Below are positions 36,803-45,529 of a stretch of 64,000 nt of DNA, piece by piece. The notes under the pieces are model-generated. The model had not been told where the DNA came from. It did no database searches and saw nothing but the letters and a program-made list of their open reading frames with translations. Made by a program: the position numbers and the translations under genes. Within the stretch, counting starts at the first letter, position 1. Every line of letters starts with the position of its first letter. Source of the DNA: an uncultured Gemmatimonadota bacterium (GTDB taxonomy: Bacteria; Gemmatimonadota; Gemmatimonadetes; Gemmatimonadales; Gemmatimonadaceae); contig CADEFN010000006.1 in the NCBI GenBank assembly GCA_902826615.1, forward strand, positions 310,001 through 374,000. The letters run 5' to 3'.

Positions 36803-36853
36803 TGCTTCGGTCTCGTCTCGGAACGCGCACGGAATTGCAACGACCGTGTCACG
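36803..36853 (-). promoter_or_regulatory. 11-bp phased heptamers upstream of the TonB receptor
   Basis: On the minus strand CGTGACA, CGTTGCA, CGTGCGC, CGAGACG and CGAAGCA start every 11 bp from 36853 downward, 69-119 bp before the receptor ATG. The first matches the YGTKACR heptamer of the pst promoter and the others match in part. It may be a degenerate Pho box. Confidence 0.35.
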
Positions 36854-36948
36854 GCGTGTTCTGCCTTAGTGGCAGGTCGCTGAGAGGCCTCTTCCGGCTC
36901 CTCGCCGTTGCCACGCGCGAGCACAACGCGCGGGCTGGGGGCGGCTGT

Positions 36949-38658
36949 TCAGCCGCCCTGAACCCGAGGCAGCTCTACCCGGAAGGTGGTGCCGGCTCCG
37001 ACAGTGCTCTCCGCACTCACCCGACCCCCGTGCGCCTCGGCAAGGTGCTTCACGATCGCGAGGCCGAGCCCTGTGCCCCCCTCGGCGCGCGAGCGCGAGG
37101 CGTCTACCCGGTAAAACCGCTCGAACACCCGAGGTAGATGCTCGGCAGGAATCCCGCTCCCGGTGTCGCGAACACCGATGATCAGGTTCTGAGGCCCCGG
37201 CTCGGAGAAGATCATCACACTTCCCGCCTGGGTGTGCCGGAGTGCGTTATGCACGAGATTCGTCAGAATCTGCCGAACGGCCATTCCATCAGCGGAAAGT
37301 GATGCCCCTTCGGCGGGAATCGCGCGCTTCAGCTCGATGCCTTTGGCGGCGGCGGCTGCTGAAAAGGTGTTGAGTGTTTCGGCGGCGATGGCATCGAGAT
37401 CGAGTGTGGTGGGGTTCGGTACCCAGCCTCCTGACTCGATACGGGAGAGATCGAGCAGGTCATCCACCAGCCGGTGCATACGCTGTGTGTTGCTCAGGAT
37501 GGTCTCCACAAACTGCGCCCGCTGTTCGCTGGTCAGCGTCGGGTCGCGCAGCGTTTCGGCAAACCCTCCAACAACGGTGAGCGGCGTCTTGAGCTCGTGC
37601 GACACATTCGCCACAAAGTCGCGGCGGACCGTCTCGAGTCGCCGGATGGGTGTGACGTCGTACAGCGCCAGCACGGCGCCCCCACCAGTCAGGGGGCGCG
37701 CCGTGAGGGTGACGGTTCGCTCCTGCAGGGTGGTCTCGACGTCATCTGTTTCGCGTCCCGCCAGCGCCTGGTTGATCGCGTCGCGCAGCACCCGGTCGCG
37801 CGGCAGCTGGTCGAGAGAGAAGGGGAGCGGCTCACGGACTCCAAGGAGGAGCCGTGCTCCATCATTGATTTGCTGCACCTGCTGCCGCGAATCGAAGGCG
37901 ACGACCCCTTCATTCAGGGCGTCGGAGACGGCGCGTAACAGGGCGTCTTCGGCCTCCAGCGCCTGCACACGCGCCGTGAGTTGTTCGGCCAGTCGATGAA
38001 AGGCCGATGCCAGCTCTCCCACTTCACCCGGCGCCGCGAGCGAAGGGCGTCGCTGCAGGTCGCCGCCGGCAATTGCCCGGGCATCGTCGCGCAGCTCGAG
38101 GACCGGCCGCGTAACCGTTCGCGCAAACAGAGTGGCGAGAGCGAGTGCCACGAGTGAGGCAAGGGCCGCCGCCGAGAACACGTCGCGTCGCACCTGCCTG
38201 ACGAGTACGCCATGCGCGTCGAACGCCATGGAAACCCGTACCACCCCAAACGGGTGTCTCACCGCGGAGTAGATCTCGACATCCCCGGCCGAAGCAGACT
38301 GCCGAACGGCGGTGCCGCTCCCGGAGCGGAGGGCCTCAGCCACCTCGGGGCGTGTACGATGATTCTCGAGTGCCCTGAGCTGCGCATCATCAAACTCCGA
38401 GTCGCCGAGCACGCTGCCCGCCGTGTCAATGAGCGTTACGCGATGGGCAATGAGCGCGCCCTGAGTGTCGGCTACGGAGTCTGCGACGTCGGGTGACGTC
38501 CACTCCGCACCAATCAGGCGGGCCTCACGCAGCAGGCCGGCGTTCGCCTGCTCCAGGATTCGTTCACGCAAGCGCCGGTCGACACTGGTGATGACCAGGA
38601 CGACCAGCACGAGGATGACAGCGAGAAATCCGAGGAGGAGTCTTTGGGAAAGCCTCAA
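36949..38658 (-). CDS. phoR: Sensor histidine kinase, PhoR-like
   Basis: A 569-residue membrane kinase. Membrane helix 1 is at about 5-25, a periplasmic region of some 130 residues follows, then helix 2 at about 160-182, HAMP (about 183-235), a PAS domain (about 245-345), HisKA with FVANVSHELKTPLTVVGGF, and HATPase_c with the N-box QILTNLVHNALRH and G-boxes GSGIPAEHLP and GTGLGLAIVKH. This is PhoR order with a larger sensor loop than in E. coli. Start is TTG at 38658, overlapping the regulator stop. It presumably phosphorylates the adjacent PhoB-like protein under phosphate limitation, with PhoU input. Confidence 0.93.
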   Translation of the reverse strand: MRLSQRLLLGFLAVILVLVVLVITSVDRRLRERILEQANAGLLREARLIGAEWTSPDVADSVADTQGALIAHRVTLIDTAGSVLGDSEFDDAQLRALENHRTRPEVAEALRSGSGTAVRQSASAGDVEIYSAVRHPFGVVRVSMAFDAHGVLVRQVRRDVFSAAALASLVALALATLFARTVTRPVLELRDDARAIAGGDLQRRPSLAAPGEVGELASAFHRLAEQLTARVQALEAEDALLRAVSDALNEGVVAFDSRQQVQQINDGARLLLGVREPLPFSLDQLPRDRVLRDAINQALAGRETDDVETTLQERTVTLTARPLTGGGAVLALYDVTPIRRLETVRRDFVANVSHELKTPLTVVGGFAETLRDPTLTSEQRAQFVETILSNTQRMHRLVDDLLDLSRIESGGWVPNPTTLDLDAIAAETLNTFSAAAAAKGIELKRAIPAEGASLSADGMAVRQILTNLVHNALRHTQAGSVMIFSEPGPQNLIIGVRDTGSGIPAEHLPRVFERFYRVDASRSRAEGGTGLGLAIVKHLAEAHGGRVSAESTVGAGTTFRVELPRVQGG

Positions 38659-39377
38659 GCACTACGTGGTTGCGCCGCCTTCAATCTATAGCCGAAGCCG
38701 CGCACCGTTTCGATCATCTCGCCTGCCACCCCCAGCTTGTTCCGCAACCGCTGCACATGCATGTCCACCGTGCGGGTCTGGATGTCTGGCGCCGCCTCCC
38801 AGACCGTTTCGAGCAGGAGCCCGCGGGCCTGCACACGTCCCCGGCGTTCGGCCAGGGTGAGGAGGAGCCGGTATTCGGTTGGCGTGAGCTCCACTTCACC
38901 CATCGTGTCGAGGGTGACGCGATGGGCCGCGCGATCGATCGTGACCGGCCCGACGCGCAACATATCGTTTGGCACCGGCAAGGCCTGCTGCACACGACGC
39001 AGGATGGCCCCCACGCGCAGCACGAGTTCCTGCGGGGAGAAGGGCTTGGTCAGGTAGTCGTCGGCGCCAAGGGAGAGCCCGCGAATGCGATCGGGTTCCT
39101 CGCGTCGCGCGGTGAGCATGAGGACGGCAACGTCGCGGGTGGCGTCACCGGCGCGCAACGCTTCGAGCACCTCGAATCCCGACATGCCGGGGAGCATGAG
39201 GTCGAGGATAATGAGTGAAGGAAGGTCCTGTTTGGCGAGGTTGATCGCGTCGGGTCCGCTCGAGGCGGTCGAGACACGATACCCGGCCTTCACCAGGTGA
39301 AAAGCGACGAGGGCAACGATATCCGGTTCGTCATCGACGACCAGAATGCGTTCTCCGGTAACGGCTGGATTGCTCAC
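38655..39377 (-). CDS. phoB: Response regulator, PhoB/PhoP-like (OmpR family)
   Basis: A 240-residue response regulator. The receiver (10-125) has the acidic pair DDE (15-17), the phospho-acceptor D59 in LIILDLMLPG and the switch lysine in YLTKPF. The winged-helix DNA-binding domain (about 145-235) has VELTPTEYRLLLTLAERRGR and TRTVDMHVQRLRNKLG. OmpR-family proteins bind direct repeats with an 11-bp period, as seen near pstS and at 17.9 kb. It overlaps udk upstream (ATGA) and phoR downstream, so all three are co-transcribed. Confidence 0.93.
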   Translation of the reverse strand: MSNPAVTGERILVVDDEPDIVALVAFHLVKAGYRVSTASSGPDAINLAKQDLPSLIILDLMLPGMSGFEVLEALRAGDATRDVAVLMLTARREEPDRIRGLSLGADDYLTKPFSPQELVLRVGAILRRVQQALPVPNDMLRVGPVTIDRAAHRVTLDTMGEVELTPTEYRLLLTLAERRGRVQARGLLLETVWEAAPDIQTRTVDMHVQRLRNKLGVAGEMIETVRGFGYRLKAAQPRSA

Positions 39378-40000
39378 GGTGCGCGGGCCCTCAGCCGTCG
39401 TTCGATCTGTGCGACAATCATCTCGATGGCCACCGGGTTGTGTCCTCCCTCAGGCACAATGATGTCGGCGTAGCGTTTGCTCGGTTCGACGAACTGCAGA
39501 TGCATGGGGCGGACAGTGGTGAGATACTGCTCAAGGATTTCGCCAAGCGGCCGGCCCCGCTTGGCCATGTCGCGCCTGATACGGCGGACAAGACGAATAT
39601 CGGGATCGGCGTCCACAAACACCTTCACGTCGCATAACGAACGGATGGCCTCATCGACAAACAGCAGAATGCCGTCTGCCACGATCACATCCGTCGCCGC
39701 CACGCGTACGGTGGTCGGTGACCGGGTGTGCGAGACGAAGTCATAGACCGGTTTGTCCACACTTTCTCCCCGCCTCAGGGCGTGGAGTTGTTCCGTGAAC
39801 AAGCCGAGATCCAGGCGCTCCGGATGATCCCAGTTCAGGTGTCGTCGCTCGTCCGGCGGGAGGTGCGCGTAGTTTTTGTAGTACGCGTCCATCTCGATGA
39901 AGGCCACGGAATGTCCCCGCAGCGCTTCGGCCACCTTCCGTGACACGGTCGACTTGCCCGAGCCGGTCCCACCTGCAACCCCGATGATCAGCGGTCGCAT
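39374..40000 (-). CDS. udk: Uridine kinase
   Basis: A 208-residue P-loop kinase that phosphorylates uridine and cytidine to the monophosphates. LIIGVAGGTGSGKSTVSRKV holds Walker A, EMDAYYKN the substrate Asp, LNWDHPERLD the nucleoside-binding segment, and VKVFVDADPDIRLVRRIRRD the lid region. ATG at 40000 gives the family start, and a GTG/ATG further upstream would add eight unconserved residues. Leading the phoB-phoR operon is unusual. With the extracellular 5'-nucleotidase encoded divergently next door, it fits recapture of nucleosides freed during phosphate scavenging. Confidence 0.93.
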   Translation of the reverse strand: MRPLIIGVAGGTGSGKSTVSRKVAEALRGHSVAFIEMDAYYKNYAHLPPDERRHLNWDHPERLDLGLFTEQLHALRRGESVDKPVYDFVSHTRSPTTVRVAATDVIVADGILLFVDEAIRSLCDVKVFVDADPDIRLVRRIRRDMAKRGRPLGEILEQYLTTVRPMHLQFVEPSKRYADIIVPEGGHNPVAIEMIVAQIERRLRARAP

Positions 40001-40035
40001 CAGGCCCACCCTCGCGTTGCACATTCTGCGGTCTG

Positions 40036-40066
40036 TGTAACAAAAAGAAGCGTCATAGCTGTCACG
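40036..40066. promoter_or_regulatory. Possible phosphate-regulator half-sites between udk and the 5'-nucleotidase gene
   Basis: TGTAACA (40036-40042) and TGTCACG (40060-40066), that is TGTTACA and CGTGACA on the minus strand, both fit the heptamer YGTKACR. They are 24 bp apart in a divergent region flanked by Pho-linked genes. Spacing is not a multiple of 11, so support is limited. Confidence 0.3.
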
Positions 40067-40197
40067 GTTTGGTATCAGGCGACACAGGGGTGGCCCCAGG
40101 TTGGGACGACCGAATCGGCTAAGTCCAAGCTCTCGCGGTACTTGACCGCGGTCAATCGAGGCTCCCCCTGCACCAGCGGCCTCGGTAGCTTTCGCCC

Positions 40198-43100
40198 ATG
40201 AAACGGCTGCTCGCCATCATCTGCTCCCTCCTCGTCGTCCTCAAGGTAGAGGCTCAGGACCGTGTCGAGCTCCGCGTAGCGTCCACCACCGACGTCCATG
40301 GCAGGCTCCGGGCCTGGGACTACTACGCCGACCGCGCCGAGGCAGACCGCGGTCTGAGCCGCGCCGCAACGATCGTCGATTCACTGCGGAAAGCCCACCC
40401 CGACGGGGTGGTGCTGGTGGACGCTGGCGACCTCCTCCAGGGAAATCCCCTGACATACGTCGCGGCCCGCCTGGACACGGCCGGGCCTCATCCGGTGATC
40501 GCCGCCATGAACGCCATGCAGTACGACGCGGCGGCGCTGGGGAATCATGAGTTCAACTATGGGCTCCCAACCCTCCGGTCGGCCCTGAAGGGTGCCCGAT
40601 TCCCCTTTCTCGCGGCCAACCTCACCACCCGGGGCGCCGAAAAGCGCTTTCATGCCGACTACGCTCTGGTCAAGCGCGGCCCTCTCCGGGTGGCCATTGT
40701 CGGTGCCACCACACCTGGCTCCATGGTGTGGGATCGCGAAAACCTGCGGGGACGGGTGCAGGTCGGCGCCATGCTGCCCGCACTTCGCCGCACCGTCCGC
40801 GCGCTTCGTGCACGCGCCGACGTTGTGGTGGTCGTTATGCATAGCGGCCTCGATGGCGCTAGCAGCTACAACGAAAAGGCAACCGGGGTCGCCCCGGAAA
40901 ACGAAGCGGCGCGTGTCGCGCACGAGGTACCAGGGGTCGACCTCATCGTCTACGGCCACTCCCATCGCGAGATGGCCGACACCACGGTGAATGGCGTGCT
41001 CCTCATGCAGCCGCGCAATTGGGCCGCATCGGTGGGGGTTGCCACCCTCACGGTCGAACGACGCGGCCCGCGATGGCGCGTGGTGGCCAAACGGGGACAA
41101 CTCGTTCGCAGCGCCGGACACGCCGAACACCCCGATGTAGTCGCGGCCACGGAACGCACGCACACAGCCACTGTGTCGTGGGTTCGGCAAACGTTAGGTA
41201 GTACTCCCGTTGCCTGGCGCGCCGACTCGGCGCGGGTACGGGATACGCCGCTCATCGATTTCATTCTCGAGGTGCAGCGCAAGGCCACGGGTGCCGACCT
41301 CGCTGCCACCGCCGCCTTCGATCTCAATGCGTCACTCGATACTGGCGCGGTCACCGTGGCCGAGGTGGCGCGGCTCTATCCGTACGACAACACCCTGCGT
41401 GCGGTTCGTGTCACGGGCAAACAGCTGCGCGAATTTCTCGAATACAGCACACGCTACTATCGCACCATCGGGTCAAACGAGGCAAAGGCTGGACTGGTCG
41501 ACCCGGAAGTGCCCGGCTTCAACTTCGACATCATTGCCGGCGCCGACTACACCCTCGACATCTCCAGGCCGCTCGGCGCACGTGTGATCCGGTTGCGGGT
41601 GAAGGATCGTGATGTGCGTGACACCGATACCTTCACGCTGGCCCTCAACAACTATCGGCAGACGGGCGGGGGCGGCTTTGCCATGCTCGCGGGCGCTCCG
41701 GTGGTGTACGACAAACAGGAAGAGATCCGCGACCTGCTCATCGCCGAGGTGCAGCGTCGTGGGACCATCCATCCGTCGGACTACCACACGGTCAACTGGC
41801 AGCTCGAGCCGGCGTCGATGGTCGACTCGGTGTACCGTACCATCAGGTCGTTGCCATTCGACCGCACGACGGCACCGGTGACACGCCCAGCTGGTGCAAG
41901 CCCGCATTTGACTCAGGGGCGCTGGTTGCGGGTGCTTGGCACCTCGGACTTTCACGGTGGACTCGAGGCGCGCGACATCTCGGCAGACGGGGTGGTTCGA
42001 GGCGGCGCTGCCGGGTTTGCCACGGTGTTGCAGCAGGCCCGCGCCGAGTGTGTGGCGCCCAGCTGCGAAAGTGTGTGGGTCGACGGGGGCGACCAGTGGC
42101 AGGGCACCGCCGCGTCGGCCGTAGATGTCGGTCGCCCGGTGACGGCCCTGCTCAATCGGCTGGGTCTCAACGCCGCGGCGTTAGGCAACCACGAGTTCGA
42201 CTGGGGAGTCGATTCCATGCGCGCCCGCCTGCGCGAGAATCGCTTTCCCGTGCTGGCCGCCAACTTCCTCGACACCCTCGGGGCCGACATTCCGTGGATG
42301 CCCGACGACACCCTGCTCACGATCGGCGGCGTGAGGGTCGGCGTGATCGGCATCATGACACGCGAAACGATTGCTGCCACGCGCCGCTCCATTATCCGTC
42401 CATTCACCGTCGCACCGGCCGCTTCGATCATCGATGCCCGCGCTCGCGCGCTGCGTGCTCGTGGTGCCGACGCCGTGGTGGTCGTGGGTCACGTCGGCGC
42501 CGGGTGCGCTCGCAATGACCTCAACTCGTGTACCGGCGAACTGATCGACCTGGTTAATGCGGTCACCGAGCGCATCGATGCCTGGGTGGGCGGTCATTCA
42601 CATCGCGGCGCGGCGGCGATGGTCAACGGCATGCCGGTCGTTCAGGCGTACCAGAAGGGGAGTGCACTCGGCATCATCGACGTGCCGCTCAGCGCAGGAG
42701 TGGAACGGCGCCGCCCCGAGCTGCGCAACGTGCGAGCAGACTCCACGCGCTCCGACCCCGTGATCGCGGCCTGGGTGGATTCGATGACACGCGACGTGAA
42801 CAAGGCCCTCGCCCAGGTGGTCGCCCAGGTCGGCGAACCCATTCGCCGCGCCCCACCCAACGGCTTGTTAGGCAACCTGATCGCCGACGCCCAGCGTGTG
42901 GTGGGAGAGGGCGACGTGTCCATCATGAACACCGGCGGGGTCCGCGTCGACTTGCGACTCGGCCCCGTGACACGCGGCGACATTTTCGAAGTGCAGCCCT
43001 TCGGGAACATGCTCGTGCGCTGGCATGTCACGGGACAGTGGCTGCTGCAGCAGCTGGAGCGCGCCGTGTCCAATGGTCGGGTGCATCTGAGCGGCGTGGT

Positions 43101-43365
43101 CGTGGAGATGGACACCACGCGCGCGCCTGGCTCGCGCCTGCTTTCGGCCCGCCTGACGAGTGGCAAGGCCATCGACCCGACAGGCCGCTATCGCCTGATT
43201 CTCACCGACTTTCTCGCCGAGGGGAACGACCGGCTGGTGAGTGCCCGCCCCGACCGTGAAGAGCTCCTGCCGATTCCCGACCGCGAGGCCCTCGAGCGTT
43301 ATCTCCGATCACTGCCGCAGCCGGTGCGCGCCCCAACCGATCAACGCATCATTCACCGACAATGA
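40198..43365 (+). CDS. Secreted double 5'-nucleotidase (two complete metallophosphatase units in one chain)
   Basis: A 1055-residue secreted protein with signal peptide MKRLLAIICSLLVVLKVEA. It contains two full 5'-nucleotidase/CpdB-like units. Unit 1 (about 22-555) has metal motifs TTDVHGRL, DAGDLLQGNP, ALGNHEFNYG and YGHSHREM, and a C-terminal substrate domain with RLYPYDNTLRAVRVTG. Unit 2 (about 580-1040) repeats them: TSDFHGGL, DGGDQWQGT, ALGNHEFDWG, GGHSHRGA and IMNTGGVRVDL with FEVQPFGNMLV. Unit 1 resembles 2',3'-cyclic-nucleotide phosphodiesterase/3'-nucleotidases, and unit 2 is closer to 5'-nucleotidases. Together they would strip phosphate from nucleotides outside the cytoplasm. The next genes degrade the nucleosides formed. 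Confidence 0.92.
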   Translation: MKRLLAIICSLLVVLKVEAQDRVELRVASTTDVHGRLRAWDYYADRAEADRGLSRAATIVDSLRKAHPDGVVLVDAGDLLQGNPLTYVAARLDTAGPHPVIAAMNAMQYDAAALGNHEFNYGLPTLRSALKGARFPFLAANLTTRGAEKRFHADYALVKRGPLRVAIVGATTPGSMVWDRENLRGRVQVGAMLPALRRTVRALRARADVVVVVMHSGLDGASSYNEKATGVAPENEAARVAHEVPGVDLIVYGHSHREMADTTVNGVLLMQPRNWAASVGVATLTVERRGPRWRVVAKRGQLVRSAGHAEHPDVVAATERTHTATVSWVRQTLGSTPVAWRADSARVRDTPLIDFILEVQRKATGADLAATAAFDLNASLDTGAVTVAEVARLYPYDNTLRAVRVTGKQLREFLEYSTRYYRTIGSNEAKAGLVDPEVPGFNFDIIAGADYTLDISRPLGARVIRLRVKDRDVRDTDTFTLALNNYRQTGGGGFAMLAGAPVVYDKQEEIRDLLIAEVQRRGTIHPSDYHTVNWQLEPASMVDSVYRTIRSLPFDRTTAPVTRPAGASPHLTQGRWLRVLGTSDFHGGLEARDISADGVVRGGAAGFATVLQQARAECVAPSCESVWVDGGDQWQGTAASAVDVGRPVTALLNRLGLNAAALGNHEFDWGVDSMRARLRENRFPVLAANFLDTLGADIPWMPDDTLLTIGGVRVGVIGIMTRETIAATRRSIIRPFTVAPAASIIDARARALRARGADAVVVVGHVGAGCARNDLNSCTGELIDLVNAVTERIDAWVGGHSHRGAAAMVNGMPVVQAYQKGSALGIIDVPLSAGVERRRPELRNVRADSTRSDPVIAAWVDSMTRDVNKALAQVVAQVGEPIRRAPPNGLLGNLIADAQRVVGEGDVSIMNTGGVRVDLRLGPVTRGDIFEVQPFGNMLVRWHVTGQWLLQQLERAVSNGRVHLSGVVVEMDTTRAPGSRLLSARLTSGKAIDPTGRYRLILTDFLAEGNDRLVSARPDREELLPIPDREALERYLRSLPQPVRAPTDQRIIHRQ

Positions 43366-43592
43366 CCACGGTTCGTGTCTACTTCAATGGCCGGGGGATC
43401 GACGCTCCGGCTGGTGCCACCACACTCGATGCCCTGCGCGTGTGGGACGCCGCCGTTGCCGATGAGGTCGCGGGAGGCACCCGCGCGCTCGCCGATAGCC
43501 GCGGGATTGCTGCCGACCCCTCTGCGCCAGTGTATGGCGGAGCGATTTTCCGCCTGGTGAGCGCGCGCACCCGCGAGGCGACCGCCGAGTGA
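43362..43592 (+). CDS. Small protein, possibly beta-grasp (ThiS/MoaD-like)
   Basis: A 76-residue protein overlapping the nucleotidase stop at ATGA and the adenosine deaminase start at GTGA, so it is coupled to both. The pattern TVRVYFNGRGIDAPAGATTLDALRVWD has the strand-turn-strand-helix order of small ubiquitin-like sulfur carriers. It lacks the C-terminal Gly-Gly and ends REATAE, so sulfur transfer is unlikely. It may be a binding or scaffolding partner of the nucleoside enzymes. No family is securely recognised. Confidence 0.7.
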   Translation: MTTVRVYFNGRGIDAPAGATTLDALRVWDAAVADEVAGGTRALADSRGIAADPSAPVYGGAIFRLVSARTREATAE

Positions 43593-44629
43593 GCACTCCA
43601 GCCATCACGCGCTCGCTGCTGGAGCGACTCCCCAAAGCGGAACTGCATTGCCATCTCGATGGATCGCTCCGCCCCGAGACCATGCTCGAGCTGGCACGCG
43701 AGTACAAGGTGCCCATGCCCGCCGACGATCCGGAGGCGTTAGGCGACTACATGCTGGTCAGCGACGCCAAAACGCTCGAGGACTACCTTACCCGTTTTGA
43801 CATCACCCTCTCCGTGATGCAGACGGCGGAGGCCCTGGAGCGGGTGGCGTACGAGCTGGCGGAGGACGCCTCGAGTGAGGGCGTGCGCTACATCGAAACG
43901 CGGTATTCTCCGTGGCTCAACGACAGGCAGGGATTGTCGTGGGGTGACATTGTGGAGGCGCCGCTGCGCGGTTTGGCCCGTGCCGAGCGGGATCATGGCA
44001 TCATGGGACGGCTTATCATCTGCGGGCTGCGTCACCTCTCACCCGACGTCTCGCTCGAGCTGGCCCGGCTGGCCGTGGCCTACAAGGGAAAGGGAGTTGT
44101 CGGGTTCGATCTGGCAGGAGGCGAAGCGGGTAATCCGGCGTCGGCGCATGCGGCCGCCTTCCAGCATGCCCGCGACCATGGTCTGGCCTGCACCTGTCAT
44201 GCAGGCGAAGGGGCCGGGCCGGCGTCAGTCGCCGAGGCGATGCACACCTGTCACGCCACGCGTATCGGTCACGCCACTCGGCTCATCGAGGACGAGGATC
44301 TGACCCGGCAGGCGCAGGCCGATGGCGTTGCCCTCGAAATCTGCCTGACGAGTAATGTGCAGACGCATGCCACGGAGTCGTACGGTCACCACCCGCTGCG
44401 GCAGTACTTTGACCGCGGGCTGAAAGTGGTGCTGAACACGGACAACCGCTTGATGAGTGGGGTCAACCTCGTCGACGAGTACGCCATCGCGGCGCAGACG
44501 TTCGGCTTTTCATTTCACGAGCTGGCTCGGCTTGCCCTCAACGGCTTTGACTGCGCCTTCCTGCCTGACGAGGACAAAGCCGTGCTGCGCGCGCGCGCCG
44601 AGGCCGATATCGCGGCGCTGGTCGCATGA
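43589..44629 (+). CDS. add: Adenosine deaminase
   Basis: A 346-residue zinc hydrolase converting adenosine and deoxyadenosine to the inosine forms. Metal and catalytic motifs are ELHCHLDGS (about 18-26), CHAGEGAGP, RIGHATRLIED and LNTDNRLMSGV. The last follows the NTDN form found in actinobacterial enzymes in place of NTDD. Start is GTG overlapping the small upstream gene, and the stop overlaps punA at ATGA. It sits between a nucleotidase and a phosphorylase, completing a purine nucleoside route. Confidence 0.93.
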   Translation: MSTPAITRSLLERLPKAELHCHLDGSLRPETMLELAREYKVPMPADDPEALGDYMLVSDAKTLEDYLTRFDITLSVMQTAEALERVAYELAEDASSEGVRYIETRYSPWLNDRQGLSWGDIVEAPLRGLARAERDHGIMGRLIICGLRHLSPDVSLELARLAVAYKGKGVVGFDLAGGEAGNPASAHAAAFQHARDHGLACTCHAGEGAGPASVAEAMHTCHATRIGHATRLIEDEDLTRQAQADGVALEICLTSNVQTHATESYGHHPLRQYFDRGLKVVLNTDNRLMSGVNLVDEYAIAAQTFGFSFHELARLALNGFDCAFLPDEDKAVLRARAEADIAALVA

Positions 44630-45438
44630 GTGCCGAGGCCGCACTCGCCGTCCTGCGCGCCCGTCTGCCGGTGCAACGCCCGGTCGCGGCCATCGTCCTG
44701 GGGTCGGGACTTGGAGGTCTGGTCAAGCGACTGCAGCAGGTTACGCGGGTGCCGTACGGTGAGATCCCCGGATTTGCGCCATCGCATGTGCCGGGGCATG
44801 AAGGCGCGCTCCTGCATGGAACGTTAGGCGGGCATGAGGTGCTGGCGCTGGCCGGGCGCTTTCATGTGTACGAAGGGCATGAGGCCTCGCAATCGGCGCT
44901 GCCGGTACGCGTGGTGCACGCCCTCGGTGCTCCGGTCCTGATTCTTTCGAACGCGGCGGGGGGTGTGCGCCGCACCTTCAGGCCGGGGCAGCTCATGCTC
45001 ATTCGTGATCAGCTCAACCTCTCGTTCAGGAACCCGCTGATCGGTGCAGTGGTGAAAGGCGATGAGCGCTTTCCCGACATGTCCGCCCCCTTTGATGAGG
45101 GGTTGTGCGCGATGGTGCGTGAGGTCGCGGCGTCCCTGCACATTCCGCTTGAAGATGGTGTGTATTGCGGTCTGACCGGCCCGACCTATGAAACCCTCGC
45201 CGAGGTGCGCATGCTGGCGAGTTTTGGGGTGGATGCCGTGGGGATGTCGACCGTGGCCGAGGTGATCGTGGCGCGGGCGATGGGGATGCGTGTGGTGGGC
45301 ATCAGCTGCATCACCAATCCGGCCGCCGGTCTGTCGCTCGCGCCCATCAATCACGCCGAGGTCATGGAGGTCACGGCGCAGGCGGCAACAGACTTCGAGC
45401 GGTTGGTGGAAGGAGTCGTGGTGGCGCTGGCGCGCTGA
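44626..45438 (+). CDS. punA: Purine nucleoside phosphorylase (trimeric type)
   Basis: A 270-residue PNP/MTAP-family enzyme splitting inosine and guanosine (ribo or deoxy) with phosphate to base plus (deoxy)ribose-1-phosphate. Motifs are VLGSGLGGL, GRFHVYEGHE (phosphate site), LILSNAAGGV, GPTYETLAEVRML and GISCITNPAAGL. The deoxyribose-1-phosphate product could feed the DeoC aldolase at 13.6 kb after isomerisation, but no phosphopentomutase gene is in the window. It is the last gene of the nucleotidase operon. Confidence 0.95.
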   Translation: MSAEAALAVLRARLPVQRPVAAIVLGSGLGGLVKRLQQVTRVPYGEIPGFAPSHVPGHEGALLHGTLGGHEVLALAGRFHVYEGHEASQSALPVRVVHALGAPVLILSNAAGGVRRTFRPGQLMLIRDQLNLSFRNPLIGAVVKGDERFPDMSAPFDEGLCAMVREVAASLHIPLEDGVYCGLTGPTYETLAEVRMLASFGVDAVGMSTVAEVIVARAMGMRVVGISCITNPAAGLSLAPINHAEVMEVTAQAATDFERLVEGVVVALAR

Positions 45439-45529
45439 GATTGAGCCTGGGGTGGCGCCGTTCGTATGGTGCCAGGTGATCTCCGATCACACTACACCGC
45501 GAAATCTGCGCGCACGGTCAAGCAGATAC

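Noticed and set aside
45439-45529. Weak hairpin after punA (TGGCGCC with GGTGCCA)
   Set aside because: Only a seven-base imperfect stem without a T-run, not enough to call a terminator.
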